This document shows, in pieces, positions 1-12,893 of a stretch of 64,000 nucleotides of DNA. Each line of letters begins with the position of its first letter. Position 1 is the stretch's first letter. Under the pieces are notes generated by a model. That model was not told where the DNA came from, did not search any database, and saw only the letters and a list, made by a program, of their open reading frames with translations. A program made the position numbers and the translations under genes. This DNA comes from Tautonia sociabilis (GTDB lineage Bacteria > Planctomycetota > Planctomycetia > Isosphaerales > Isosphaeraceae), in NCBI RefSeq assembly GCF_003977685.1, contig NZ_RYZH01000004.1:1-64000 (forward strand), given 5' to 3'.

Positions 1-409
1 GGCGTGGTCTGGGACGGGCAGGCCGACCGACGCCGACGGCGAGGGGGAGGTGCCGGGGCCCCGAGCCCACCGAACCTGCACCGGCAGCTTGACAGTCCCC
101 CTCTCATAGATGGGTTCGCTCCGCGCGAAGACGCGCCGTCGTTCGGGGCCGGACCGGCGTGGGATGTTGTGTGTGTGGGTGCGTGATTCAATTCTTCCGG
201 GGCGGTGAGCAACTCGGGGCCGGGCGGGCTGCTGTCGAGATCATCGGGAGACGAGGACTCGGCAGTCATTGGGAACGGGGGGCGGCGGTCGCCTTTTCTC
301 CGCATCGTCCGTCGCCGGGGGAGGCGAGGACCCAAAACCAACGGGCCGGGCTCCGGGGGGAGCTCGGCCCGAGGGGAGTGATCGGATTGGTGGGGGTGGG
401 GCGATCGGA
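1..409. other. left edge, no gene recognised
   Basis: I see no supportable coding region here. The open frames are GC-driven and have no recognisable family features. It lies downstream of the small lipoprotein gene on the minus strand. No hairpin followed by a T-run was found to mark that gene's end. Confidence 0.5.
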
Positions 410-679
410 TTAGTGGTCGGTCTCTTGCTCGATGACGTCGCCGGCCTCGGCGGCGACCTGGCCGGCCTGCTCGATGGTCTCGCCCTGCTCCTCTCGGATC
501 TCGCCGGCCTCGTCGGCGGTGATCACGCCGTCTTCCTGGGCCTCGATGGCGGTCTGAGCGGTTTCGTCGCGCTCTTCCTGGAGCTCTTCCTGGGCGTTTT
601 CTAGCTGCTGCTGCTCGGAGCAGCCGGCGGCGAACAGGGCGAGGCCGAAGAGGGCGGCGAGGGTGGTGAGCCACTTCAT
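410..679 (-). CDS. small Glu/Gln-rich lipoprotein
   Basis: An 89-residue secreted lipoprotein. The start chosen is the ATG that begins MKWLTTLAALFG, because it gives a compact type II signal peptide ending in the lipobox FAAGC (Cys at about residue 20). The longer frame upstream reads like non-coding sequence. The mature part is short, very rich in Glu and Gln and probably helical, with heptad-like QEELQEERDE segments. No family is recognised. It stands alone, divergent from the methyltransferase gene that follows. It may sit in the inner leaflet of the outer membrane or in the cytoplasmic membrane. Its function is unknown. Confidence 0.7.
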   Translation of the reverse strand: MKWLTTLAALFGLALFAAGCSEQQQLENAQEELQEERDETAQTAIEAQEDGVITADEAGEIREEQGETIEQAGQVAAEAGDVIEQETDH

Positions 680-1114
680 GGGATGCGTCTCCATTGAGTT
701 CGGTGACTCGGATCGGGGAATCCGATGCTCCTCCGGATCGGGCGTGCAGGACGACCGACTCGGCGGGGCGAAAGCCCCAGGCAATTGAAGCAAGTCGCGT
801 GCCAGGCGGCATCACCAGGGGGGCGGTACCGGTTCGGTGTTCGGACGTCGGGGCGAGGGGGGTGGTGCCATTGCGCTGGCCTCGAGGAGGACGGTTGAAA
901 CAGGGATGGAACGGCACGTTGTTCGAGCACAAGAGATGAGAGAACCGGGAATGAGGCGGTCGCGAGCGATCGGAGAACGGGGAGTGTTCGGGCCCTCGAG
1001 CTCGGAGAACAGCGGTTGTCCTTGACGGAATGGTCGGGGGGTGAACATGATCGGGCGACGGGCCCGCCGGCTGGGCGGGAGGGAGGCCGGGGCGGGGGCG
1101 GTCGGGAGGTGGTC
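680..1114. other. divergent intergenic region
   Basis: This stretch separates a minus-strand lipoprotein from a plus-strand methyltransferase, so it should hold promoters for both. I could not find a convincing -35/-10 pair, and the open frames here show no family features. Confidence 0.4.
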
Positions 1115-1930
1115 ATGGACGACGCCGGGGTGTTCGAGCGGCCGAGGGTGGTGGAGGAGGTGGCTGACTGCCACTTCTACCACGTGATGGACCTGCCCGG
1201 GATCGGCACCGTGGGGGGGGAGTGGGACCTCCGAGGCCGGGAATCGGCGTACCTGGGCGGCGAGCCGCTGGCGGGGCGCCGGGTGCTGGAGCTGGGCACG
1301 GCCAGCGGAGCGCTCTGCCGGTACATGGACGGCCAGGGGGCCGAGGTCGTCGGCTTCGACTTGGGCCCCGAGCAGCGCTGGGACATCGTGCCCTTCGCCC
1401 GGTTCGACCTGGAGGCGATGGCCGAGGGGAGCCGGGAGCACATCCGACGCCTGAACAACGCCTGGTGGCTGGTCCACCGCCGCTGCGGGCTGCGGGCGAA
1501 GCTGGTGCTGGGCAGCGTCCACCGCATCCCCGACGCCATCGGGCCGGTGGACGTGAGCACCGCCTGCGCCATCCTGCTGCACCTGCGCGACCCGTTCGGC
1601 GCCCTGGCCAACGCCGCGAGGCTGACCCGAGAGACGATGATCGTCACCGAGGTCCACCCCGAGCAGCCCGAGGGCTCGGGCCTGGGGACGACCGTGCCGG
1701 CCTCGGCCAGGTCGCCGCACCCGGGGGCGATCTACCTGATGCCCAACCCGGCCTGCGACGACACCGCCGGCGCCTTCGCCTGGTGGAGCCTGCCCCCCGA
1801 GGCGATCGGCCAGTTTCTCGGCGTGCTCGGGTTCGAGGACCAGACGCTCACCGATCACCTCCAGCTCTTCCAGGGCAAGCCGACCCGGCTGTACACGATC
1901 GTCGCCCGGCGGACGGTGCCCATGCGGTGA
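1115..1930 (+). CDS. class I SAM-dependent methyltransferase, CmoB/DUF1698-like
   Basis: A 271-residue Rossmann-fold methyltransferase. The SAM-binding motif I, VLELGTASG, is at about residues 55-65, and motif II ends in VVGFDLG. The segment before it (WxxxDLPG...GGEWDLRG) resembles the entry segment of the CmoB/DUF1698 family, whose best-known member modifies wobble uridine in tRNA. The C-terminal half carries the usual ETMIVTEV strand. The ATG at 1115 was chosen because the upstream codons are Gly/Arg-rich and unlike a domain. The substrate cannot be read from sequence; many planctomycete members of this broad group are unassigned. An 8-G run lies inside the gene near 1213-1220. Confidence 0.75.
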   Translation: MDDAGVFERPRVVEEVADCHFYHVMDLPGIGTVGGEWDLRGRESAYLGGEPLAGRRVLELGTASGALCRYMDGQGAEVVGFDLGPEQRWDIVPFARFDLEAMAEGSREHIRRLNNAWWLVHRRCGLRAKLVLGSVHRIPDAIGPVDVSTACAILLHLRDPFGALANAARLTRETMIVTEVHPEQPEGSGLGTTVPASARSPHPGAIYLMPNPACDDTAGAFAWWSLPPEAIGQFLGVLGFEDQTLTDHLQLFQGKPTRLYTIVARRTVPMR

Positions 1931-2089
1931 TCGCTCCCGACCCGATTGGCTCCCGAGCCGAGACGGCTCGGGGCGATCGGGAAGCCGCAAGGAGCGTCAA
2001 CCTTCCGGGAGGAGGATGGTCCCCTCTCCGGGGGGCGTCACGACCTCAAGCCTCCCCAGCCCCCATCAGGAGCGGAGGTCCCATCGGGA

Positions 2090-4219
2090 TCAGTTGCCGG
2101 CCTCTTGGCCCCTGGCGCCCTCGTTCGAGGCCGCCTCGCGGCGCCAGGAGGGGGGGGCGAGGCCGATGATGGCGCGGGGAGTCCGGGCGTCGGCCAAAGA
2201 GGCGGCGGTGACGGGGACGACGTCGCCGTCATCCTCGACGAGCAGCAGGGGGACGGCCTCGGGGCCGTACCTGGCTCGGAAGGCGGCCAAGGGGTCGTGG
2301 GGGGGGACGTCCTCGGTGTCGGGGTCGCCCTCCCGATCGGCGGCGCGCTGCTGGTCGGCCTCCGCTTCGGTGCCCGAGGAGGGGGGGGTGGGCGAGGCGA
2401 TTGAGGAGGCCTTGGCATCGGCAACCGAAGCGGCGACGGGTTGAGCGCTGGGATCGGCCTGGGCGTCGGTGTCGGAGTCCGGGGCGAGGCAGAGGCGTTC
2501 GACGGTGGCGCCGGCGTAGAGCAGGGATTCGAGGTGCTTGTAGGTCATGCCGGGGCCGAAGAGGACTCGGCCGTGAAGTTCGAGGGCGACGGAGCGGCCG
2601 GCCTCGGGGGAGCCGGCGGCGTCGAGCTGGGTGGAGAGGGAGGAGGAGACGTCGGGCTCGGGGCCGGTGTCCGGGTTGCTGGGGGAGCGGGCGGAGCCGT
2701 GGGGCTCGGGGGTGAGCTGGTAGACGCGGTCCCGGCCGAAGAGGCCGGCGAAGTGGAGGGCGGCGAGGCTGTTGACCTCCTCATTCGGGGTCAGGGCGAG
2801 CAGGCGGCCGATGCGGCCGGGGTCGATCCGCTCGTGGAGGAACGGGGAGAGGATGCTGCCGTGCAGGGTGGGGATGCCGTCGTGGTCGGCTGAGTCGAGG
2901 CGGTCGGTGCGGGTGTCGACCAGCAGGACGGGGATCTGCTCCTCCCGGAGGGCCCGGGCGATGGCCAGTCCGATCGGGTTGGCCCCGGCGATCAGGTAGC
3001 CGAGCCGGCCGCCGGTCAGCCCGAGGCGGCGGGCGACCGGGCCGGAGGCCAGGCCGTAGACGATCACCGTGCCGATGATGGCCGTGAAGGCGGCCGGCAC
3101 GAGCAGGTCGGCCCCGGCCATCTCCTCCTCTCGGAGCCGCAGCGCGAAGACCGAGGCGACGGCGGCGGCGACGATCCCTCGGGGGGCCATGCTCATCAGG
3201 AACAGCCGCTCGGGCCAGCCCAGGCCCGAGCCGATCGTCGAGGCCAGCACGGCCATCGGGCGCGCCAGCAGGATCAATGCCAGGGTGAACAGCACGCTGC
3301 CCGGCCCGGCCGCGGCGATCTGCTCGGGAGACAGCCGGGCGGCCAGAACCACGAACAGGACGGAGACGAGCAGGACCGTCAGGCTCTCCTTGAACTCGGC
3401 GATGTGCCGAATCGACACCGAGCGCTGGTTGGCCAGGATCAGCCCCATGACGGTGACGGTGAGCAGCCCCGACTCCTCCCGGAGCAGGTTCGACGCGACG
3501 AAGGAGGCGACCACGACCATCAGGGCGACGGGATTGTGCAAGTAATCAGGCACCCAGAACCGGCCGAGGACCCAGATCAGCCCCCTCGCCCCGGCCAGGC
3601 CGATCGCCGAGCCGATGACGGCGGTGGACAGCGCCCCCCAGGCCAGGACCGAGAGCCCCACCCCCGGGCCCCCCGCCGAACTGATCACCTCGAAAACGAG
3701 CACGGCGAGCACGGCGCCGATCGGGTCGATGACGATCCCTTCCCACATCAGGATCGGCCCGATGCCTCCCGAAGGCCGAACGTGGCGCAGCAGCGGGCCG
3801 ATCACGGTCGGACCGGTGACCACGAGCATGGCGCCCAGCAGGATGGCGAGCGGCCAGGAGAGGCCGAGCAGCAGCCGAGCCGAAACCGCTCCGATGGCCC
3901 AGGTGAGGGCGGCGCCGATGGTGACCAGCGAGCCAATGACCCGGCCCGAGGCGCGGAGGTCGGCCAGGCGGAGGCTGAGGCCCCCCTCGAAGAGGATGAC
4001 GGCGACCGACAGCGAGATGACCGGGCCGAGCGTCTCGCCGAGCAAGGCGTTGGGGTCGATCAGCCGGCCGATCCCGAGCCGCTCGGCCCCTGGGCCGGCG
4101 TCCAGGCCGGCCAGCAGGAGGAGCAGGATCGCCGGCAGGTTCAGCCGCCAGGCGAGCCACTGGGCTCCGATGCCCAGCACGATCACCGCCCCGAGCTGCA
4201 CCAGGGCCTCGTTGTGCAT
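2090..4219 (-). CDS. CPA-type cation:proton antiporter with TrkA-N-like domain
   Basis: A 709-residue membrane transporter. Roughly the first 400 residues form about twelve hydrophobic helices of the NhaP/KefB-like antiporter fold. TGPTVIGPLLRHVRP and the acidic pair region EGIVIDPIGA lie where ion-binding residues sit in this superfamily. After that comes a Rossmann-like TrkA-N/RCK segment (GYLIAGANPIGLAIARAL, then VLLVDTRTDRL), which in relatives senses NAD(H) and gates transport. The tail from about residue 530 is Pro/Ser/Asp-rich, with a degenerate repeat, and is not recognisable. ATG at 4219 was preferred; another in-frame ATG lies 18 bases upstream. The likely role is Na+/H+ or K+/H+ exchange for pH and ion balance, but the ion is not determined. 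Confidence 0.82.
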   Translation of the reverse strand: MHNEALVQLGAVIVLGIGAQWLAWRLNLPAILLLLLAGLDAGPGAERLGIGRLIDPNALLGETLGPVISLSVAVILFEGGLSLRLADLRASGRVIGSLVTIGAALTWAIGAVSARLLLGLSWPLAILLGAMLVVTGPTVIGPLLRHVRPSGGIGPILMWEGIVIDPIGAVLAVLVFEVISSAGGPGVGLSVLAWGALSTAVIGSAIGLAGARGLIWVLGRFWVPDYLHNPVALMVVVASFVASNLLREESGLLTVTVMGLILANQRSVSIRHIAEFKESLTVLLVSVLFVVLAARLSPEQIAAAGPGSVLFTLALILLARPMAVLASTIGSGLGWPERLFLMSMAPRGIVAAAVASVFALRLREEEMAGADLLVPAAFTAIIGTVIVYGLASGPVARRLGLTGGRLGYLIAGANPIGLAIARALREEQIPVLLVDTRTDRLDSADHDGIPTLHGSILSPFLHERIDPGRIGRLLALTPNEEVNSLAALHFAGLFGRDRVYQLTPEPHGSARSPSNPDTGPEPDVSSSLSTQLDAAGSPEAGRSVALELHGRVLFGPGMTYKHLESLLYAGATVERLCLAPDSDTDAQADPSAQPVAASVADAKASSIASPTPPSSGTEAEADQQRAADREGDPDTEDVPPHDPLAAFRARYGPEAVPLLLVEDDGDVVPVTAASLADARTPRAIIGLAPPSWRREAASNEGARGQEAGN

Positions 4220-4537
4220 CCGCGCCTCCGCGATCATCGCCTGCGTGCCGGTCGGCTGGTCCGCCCCGGGCGGCCGTCGTCGGGGAGCCAGGGGGCGGGG
4301 ACGACTCGCGATCGGTGTGCCAGCCCGGCGCGAGGAGGAGGATCTTACTCGGGCCCGAGGGAGAACGGAAGGCGAGGGGGGCTCGCGAGGGGACGCGAGG
4401 GAAGGATAGACCGACGGGGGGCCTCGCCCGGCCGAGACGAACCGGGAGCAACGACCGGGAGGAACCGGCCCCAGTCCCCCTCCTCGGCGAGTCGGCCCGG
4501 GGGGGGGAGCGGGGGCCCAGCCTCCCCGGCCTTCTTC

Positions 4538-5986
4538 TCAGGCGATGATGTCTCGGACGACCGTGCCGTGCACGTCGGTTAGGCGGAAGTCTCGGCCGGA
4601 GTAGCGGTAGGTGAGGCGTTCGTGGTCGATGCCGAGGAGGTGGAGGATGGTGGCGTGGAGGTCGTGGACGTGGACTCGGCCGTCGACGGCGATCATGCCG
4701 AAGTCGTCGGTGGCGCCGTGGGTGTAGCCTCCCTTGACGCCGCCGCCGGCGAGGACCATGGAGAAGCCGGTGGCGTGGTGGTCTCGGCCGGGGTCCCCCT
4801 TCTTGGCGGGCTCGGAGTACGGGGTGCGGCCGAACTCGCCTCCCCAGATGACCAGGGTGTCTTCGAGGAGGCCGCGGGCCTTCAGGTCGCCGAGCAGGGC
4901 GGCGGTGGCGCGGTCGGCGTCGGCGCAGAGGCGGCGGTGGCCGGCGTCGTTGGCCGAGTGGGTGTCCCAGGGCTGCTTTTTGCGGCCGTCGACGTAGTAG
5001 ACCTGGACGATGCGGACGTCGCGCTCGACCAGGCGGCGGGCGAGCAGGCAGCTCTGGCCGAAGGTGGTGCGGCCGTAGGCGTCGCGGAGGGAATCGGGCT
5101 CGTGCTTCAGGTCGAAGGCCTCGCCGGCCTCGGTCTGCATCTGGAAGGCCAGTTCGAGGGAGGAGATCTGGGCGTCGAGCGCGGCCTCGTGGGGGCGGTC
5201 GGAGCGGTGCAGGTCGTTGATCCGCTGGATGAGGTCAAGCTGCCGGCGCTGCTGGGAGCGGTCGAGCCGGGGGTGCTTGAGGTGGGCGATCATGGCGTGC
5301 ACGTCGAGGTCGCTGGTGTTGACCGACATGCCTTGATGTTCACCCGGCAGGAAGGCGCTCGACCAGAGCTGAGGCCCGACCACCGGCAGGCCGGGGCAGA
5401 GGACGACGAAGGGGGGCAGGTTGGCGTTCTCGGAGCCGAGGCCGTAGGAGAGCCAGGAGCCGAGGCTGGGGCGGATCGGCTGCTGGTTGCCGGAGTGCAT
5501 CATCAGCAATCCGGGCTCGTGGTTGGGCGTGTCGGTGTGCATGCCGCGGAGGACGCAGAGGTCGTCCGCGAAGTGGGAGAGGTGGGGGAACAGCTCGCTC
5601 ATGACCAGGCCGCTCTCGCCGTGGGGGCGGAAGCGGAAGGGGGAGGGCATGAAGGTGCCCCCCTTCTTGGAGCGGAGCGTCTTGAACTCGGTTTCCGAAG
5701 GCTCCTGGCCGGCGTACTTGGCCAGGGCGGGCTTGGGGTCGAAGGTGTCGACGTGCGAAGGCGCGCCGTTCATGAACAGGAAGATGACGCGCTTCGCCTT
5801 CGCCGGGTGGTGCAGGCCGTCGAGCCCGCTCACTCGGCCGAGGGGGGCGGCCGAGGCGGCGGGGGAGAGCAGGCCGGCGGCCTCGCAGGCGCCGGCCAGG
5901 CCGAGCATGCCGAAGCCGGCGCCGGCGCGGCGGAGCATCTGGCGGCGGCTGATCGGCGACGGGGCGTCGGGGCGGTCGGGGCTCAT
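4538..5986 (-). CDS. DUF1501 family Tat-exported protein
   Basis: A 482-residue DUF1501 protein, a sulfatase/alkaline-phosphatase-like fold abundant in planctomycetes. The start at 5986 gives a twin-arginine signal, SRRQMLRRAGAGFGML, followed by a hydrophobic stretch. Typical landmarks are FLFMNGAPSHVDTFDPKP near the N-terminus and VIWGGEFGRTPYSE plus GRDHHATGFSMVLAGGGVKGG later, with the His/Asp residues expected at a metal site. It lies 61 bases downstream of the DUF1549/DUF1553 gene on the same strand. That two-gene arrangement is a hallmark of planctomycetes and suggests the two products act together outside the cytoplasmic membrane. The substrate is unknown. Confidence 0.9.
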   Translation of the reverse strand: MSPDRPDAPSPISRRQMLRRAGAGFGMLGLAGACEAAGLLSPAASAAPLGRVSGLDGLHHPAKAKRVIFLFMNGAPSHVDTFDPKPALAKYAGQEPSETEFKTLRSKKGGTFMPSPFRFRPHGESGLVMSELFPHLSHFADDLCVLRGMHTDTPNHEPGLLMMHSGNQQPIRPSLGSWLSYGLGSENANLPPFVVLCPGLPVVGPQLWSSAFLPGEHQGMSVNTSDLDVHAMIAHLKHPRLDRSQQRRQLDLIQRINDLHRSDRPHEAALDAQISSLELAFQMQTEAGEAFDLKHEPDSLRDAYGRTTFGQSCLLARRLVERDVRIVQVYYVDGRKKQPWDTHSANDAGHRRLCADADRATAALLGDLKARGLLEDTLVIWGGEFGRTPYSEPAKKGDPGRDHHATGFSMVLAGGGVKGGYTHGATDDFGMIAVDGRVHVHDLHATILHLLGIDHERLTYRYSGRDFRLTDVHGTVVRDIIA

Positions 5987-6047
5987 GGCGGGGCTCCTCG
6001 GTTCGACTCGACGGCGGGGAGGAGGGGGGGGCAATCAGAACAAGTGA

Positions 6048-8270
6048 TTAGTCGATCATCAAGAATTCGTTCGAGGCGATGAGTGCCTGGGCGTAGGCGG
6101 CCCAGCGGGACGGGTCGGGGGAGGGGCCGAGGTAGTCGAGGGCGATCGCCTCCTCGGTGGCCGCGGGGGGGCGGGCGAAGAGGAGGCGGTAGGCCAGCGC
6201 GATGCGGGCGGCCGGGTCGTCGCCGGCCTCTTGGGAAAGGCGCTCGGCGAGCCGCTCGGCGTGTCGGGTGACGAAGGGGCTGTTCAGGACGAAGAGCTTC
6301 TGGAGCGGCGTGGTGGTGCGGGATCGGCCGTCGCTGTGGGCGTTGGGGTCGGGGAAGTCGAACCGGGCGAGCATGGGGTGCAGCTCCAGGCGGCTGACCT
6401 CGCTGTAGACGGTGCGGCGGCCGGCGTCGGGGTCGCTGGGGTTGATGGAGGGGCCGCCGACGGCCGGCTCCAGCGCGCCGGAGGCGGTGAGGATGGCGTC
6501 CCGCCACGACTCGACCGGCAGGCGCTTGCGGTTCATGCGGCCGAGCAGGAGGTTCTCGGGATCGGCGGCGCGGTGGGCGTCGGTGATGTCGCAGGACTGG
6601 CGGTAGGTGTTCGAGGTGACCAGCTCTCGGACGAGCCACTTGAGGGACCAGCCCCCCTCGGAGACGAATCGGGAGGCCAGGTCGTCGAGCAGCTCGGGGT
6701 GGGTCGGCGGGGCGCCCAGCGCGCCGAAGTTGCTGGGAGTGGCGACGATCCCCCGGCCGAAGAGCTGGGCCCAGACTCGGTTGATGAAGACTCGGGCCGT
6801 GAGCGGGTTGGAGGGGTCAACAATCGCCTCGGCCAGCTCGAGCCGGCCGCTGGAGGAGGAGCCTCCCAGGGGGGCGGGGGCGTCGGCCTCTTCGGAGAGG
6901 ACCGAGAGGAAGTGCCGGGGGACGAGGGGGCCCTTCTGCTCGACGTTGCCTCGGATGAGGACGTTCAGGTCCCGGGGCTCGTCGTCCTTGATGATGTGCA
7001 GGGCGTCCTCGGGCTTCTTGGCCTCGCCGTCCTCGCTGGTTTCCGCCTCGTCGGAGAGCGGCAGGTTGTACATGACGGTGGAGGCGAAGACGCCGGCGAG
7101 GGCGTAGTAGTCGGCGGTGGGGATGGGGTCGTACTTGTGGTCGTGGCAGCGGGCGCAGGCGACGGTCAGGCCGAGCAGTCCCCGGGAGACGACGTCGACG
7201 CGGTCCTCCCACTCGTCGGCCATCACCTCGGGAGCGCCGCGGCGATAGTACTTCGGTCCCAGCCCGATGAAGCCGAGGGCGGCCAGACCCTGCTCGTCGT
7301 CGGGGTCGATCAGGTCGGCGGCGAGCTGCTTGCGGACGAAGGCGTCGTAGGGGAGGTCGTCGTTGAGGGCGGCGATCACCCAGTCGCGATACGTGTAGGC
7401 GTTGGGATAGCAGAGCGAGGTGTCGTTGCCGACGATGTGGGCCTGGTCCTCGGCGAACCGCATCAGGTCGAGCCAGGGGCGGGCCCAGCGCTCGCCGAAG
7501 TGGGGGGAGGCCAGCAGGCGGTCGACGTACCGCTCGACCGCCTCGGGGTCGTCGTCGATGACGAACGCGTCGACCTCGGCCGGGTCGGGGGGCAGGCCGG
7601 TCAGGTCGAAGGCGAGCCGGCGGGCCAGGGAGCGGCGGTCGGCCTCGGGGTTGGGGGAGAGCCCGGCCTCGTCGAGCCGGGAGAGGATGAAGGCGTCGAT
7701 CGGAGAGCGGACCCAGGAGGGGTCGGAAACCTCGGGAGGCTCCTGGCGGGAGGGGGTGGTGTAGGCCCAGGAGGAGCGGGCGGCCTGCCCGTCGATGCCC
7801 GGATCGGGGAGGGGGGAGGCGTCGGCGGAGGGCTCGGCGGGCTCATCCCCGCGAGGGTCGGGAGCGCCGAGGGCGACCCAGCGCTCGAAGGCGGCGATCG
7901 TCTCGGGGGGGAGCTTGCCGTTGGGGGGCATCTGGACGAAGGAGTCGTAGCGGATCGCCTCGATGAGCAGGCTCAGCTCCGGGTCGCCGGGCTCGATGGC
8001 CGGCCCGCCGTCTCCCCCTTCGAGCAGGGCGGCTCGCGTGTCAAGCGCCAGGCCCCCCTTGGCCTCCCCCTGCTCGGCCGAGTGGCACGAGTAGCAGCGG
8101 TCGATCAGCACGGGGCGGATCTTCGACTCGAACAGGGCGATCCCCTCGGCGGAGGCGTCGTCCTCGGCGGCGGTCGCGGTCGCGGTCGCGGTCGAGGCCA
8201 TCGCCAGCGCGGCGGTCAGGGCCAGCGCCCACCGGGACGGTCGGCGGGCCTCGGTGGGGTCGATCCTCAT
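6048..8270 (-). CDS. PSCyt1-DUF1549-DUF1553 (PSD1) secreted protein
   Basis: A 740-residue exported protein with the planctomycete three-domain layout. A signal peptide ends in an Ala/Thr-rich stretch. It is followed by a PSCyt1 cytochrome-c-like domain with the haem motif CYSCH at about residues 60-64 and a distal Met candidate in FVQMPPNGKLP. Next come DUF1549 (PSCyt2, with a second haem motif CARCHDHKYDPI) and DUF1553 at the C-terminus (ANRIW-like FINRVWAQLFGRGIV and the NRKRLPVESWRDAIL region). Two haem motifs imply c-type maturation in the periplasm. The first gene of a probable operon with the DUF1501 gene. A four-copy GCGGTC hexamer repeat encodes the TATATATA part of the signal peptide. 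Its role in carbohydrate or redox metabolism is inferred only. Confidence 0.9.
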   Translation of the reverse strand: MRIDPTEARRPSRWALALTAALAMASTATATATAAEDDASAEGIALFESKIRPVLIDRCYSCHSAEQGEAKGGLALDTRAALLEGGDGGPAIEPGDPELSLLIEAIRYDSFVQMPPNGKLPPETIAAFERWVALGAPDPRGDEPAEPSADASPLPDPGIDGQAARSSWAYTTPSRQEPPEVSDPSWVRSPIDAFILSRLDEAGLSPNPEADRRSLARRLAFDLTGLPPDPAEVDAFVIDDDPEAVERYVDRLLASPHFGERWARPWLDLMRFAEDQAHIVGNDTSLCYPNAYTYRDWVIAALNDDLPYDAFVRKQLAADLIDPDDEQGLAALGFIGLGPKYYRRGAPEVMADEWEDRVDVVSRGLLGLTVACARCHDHKYDPIPTADYYALAGVFASTVMYNLPLSDEAETSEDGEAKKPEDALHIIKDDEPRDLNVLIRGNVEQKGPLVPRHFLSVLSEEADAPAPLGGSSSSGRLELAEAIVDPSNPLTARVFINRVWAQLFGRGIVATPSNFGALGAPPTHPELLDDLASRFVSEGGWSLKWLVRELVTSNTYRQSCDITDAHRAADPENLLLGRMNRKRLPVESWRDAILTASGALEPAVGGPSINPSDPDAGRRTVYSEVSRLELHPMLARFDFPDPNAHSDGRSRTTTPLQKLFVLNSPFVTRHAERLAERLSQEAGDDPAARIALAYRLLFARPPAATEEAIALDYLGPSPDPSRWAAYAQALIASNEFLMID
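8170..8193. repeat. (GCGGTC)4 in-frame hexamer repeat
   Basis: Four perfect tandem copies of a hexamer inside the signal-peptide coding part of the DUF1549/DUF1553 gene. Read on the minus strand they give alternating Thr-Ala. The unit length keeps the frame, so copy-number change would only lengthen or shorten the signal region. Confidence 0.9.
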
Positions 8271-8493
8271 CGGGCGGGCCTCCCCTCGGTCGTCGGTCGT
8301 CGTGCGTCGGTCGTCGAACGGACTGGCCTGCCGGGCCGGTCGGGGAGGCTCGGCGGGCCGACGATGACCGTTCGAGTTTATCGGATGTTCAACAGCGCGT
8401 CGAGAGGCGCACCCGGGGCGATCGGGGCGCCTGCCGGGACCGGGGCGCGTGCGCCGGACCCCCGGAGCGAGGGGGGGATCGGGACGGGGGGGA

Positions 8494-9782
8494 TCAGTTC
8501 ACCTTGGCGACGAGCAGGGTGCGGTCGTCCTCGGCGGGGTGGCCGGCGGTGAAGCGGTCCAGAGCGCGGAGGACGGCCGCGATCAGCTCGTCGGCGTCCT
8601 GGCGGCAGGTGGAGAGGGAGCGGTCCAGACGCTCCAGGCCGAACGGGCGGCCGTCGGGGTCGGTGGCGTCGGTGATGCCGTCGGTGTAGAGGACAAGCTG
8701 GTCGCCGGGCACCAGCGTGAGTTCCCCTTGCTCGTAGGAGATGCCGGGGAAGACCCCCAGCGGCAGGCCGCCAACGGCCTCCAGGCCGCCCACCGTGCCG
8801 TCGGCGCAGCGCTTCAGCCGGGGGGGGTTGTGACCGGCGTTGGCGTAGATCAGGGTGCGACGGCTCGGGTCGAAGATGGCGTAAAAGGCGGTGACGAACG
8901 AGCCGCCGTCGGCGGTGTAGAGCGCCGCCAGGCGGTCGTTGACGTGCTCCAGCAGCTTCGCGGGAGGCTCGGGATCGCCGGGGTGGCCGTGGGCGATGGC
9001 ATGGGTGATGGCCATCATCACGGCGGCGGGGGTGCCGTGGCCGCTGACGTCGGCGATGAGCAGGCCCCACTTGCCGTTGGGAAGCTCGAAGAAGTCATAA
9101 TAATCGCCGCCGGCCCACTGGGAGGTCTGGTAGTGGGCGGCGACGCTGAGACGGGGGATGGCGGGGAGGATCTTGGGCAGAAGCGAGCGCTGGATCTCGG
9201 CGACGCGGCGCAGCTCGCGGTCGACGACGGTGTAGGCGCGTTCCAGTTCCTGGCGGAGCACGAGGTTGGCGGTGGCTCGGCCGAAGAGGTTGCTCATCCA
9301 GACGCGCTCGGGCAGCGTCTCGACGTCGAAGGCGTCGGGCTCGGCGTTCAGGGCGACGACGAGGTTCAGCGCCTGGCCTTGGTCGTAGTTGGGCAGGGCC
9401 ATGAGCGACCGCATCCCCTCCAGGTAGGGGGCGGCCGGGTCGTCGGGGTCGACGCGGAGGTCGTTGAGAATCCTCGGCTCGTCGGCGTAGATGAGGTCGG
9501 CCAGCAGCCCGCCCTCGATCACGGGGAGGCGTTGGGGCTGCGTCCAGGGGTTGATCGGCTGGAGAACCGGGTGATGCGGACTCGGGGGAACTCCAGTCCT
9601 CGACGGCTGAGCGAGAGGCGGCGGTCGGTGTGCAGCAGGTTGCCGAGCCACTGGCCGTAGGAGCGGACCATCGCCTCCGGGTCGCTCTGCAGGCTCATCT
9701 CGCGCATCATGGAGACGACCACCTCGAGTCGACGGGGCCAGTCTCCGGCGTTGGTGTCGAACAGGGCTTGGGTGCGCAGCAT
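8494..9782 (-). pseudogene. GAF + SpoIIE-type PP2C phosphatase, frameshifted
   Basis: The intact family member would be a cytoplasmic GAF-domain protein with a C-terminal SpoIIE/PP2C serine phosphatase, usually a partner-switching or stress regulator. The N-terminal part starts at the ATG at 9782 (MLRTQALFDTN...) and runs through SLSRRGLEFPRVRITRFSS. The rest (PINPWTQPQRLPVIEGGLL... to ...EDDRTLLVAKV) is one base out of frame. The switch point lies at about 9555-9572. The catalytic domain is complete, with GGDYYDFF, ADVSGHGTPAAVM and DDRTLL supplying the metal-binding Asp residues. The span is 1289 bases, which is not a multiple of three. A real mutation or a sequencing error is more likely than programmed -1 slippage, since no classical slippery heptamer is seen. 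A downstream GTG at 9651 could give a 385-residue product lacking half the GAF domain. Confidence 0.75.
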
Positions 9783-9917
9783 GAGCGGGCCAGGCCTCCC
9801 GAGGATCGAGCCCCGGCCGGAACCGTAGCCGGGCGGCTCGCCGCTATTGTAGGGGGGCGGCGGTCCAGGTCGAGGGGCCGGGGCCGACCGGGAGCCAGCG
9901 GGACGGAGCACGAGATC

Positions 9918-12893
<2,976 letters not shown>

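Noticed and set aside
9560-9590. Programmed -1 frameshifting in the phosphatase gene
   Set aside because: No X XXY YYZ heptamer or following pseudoknot was seen, so mutation or error is the simpler reading.
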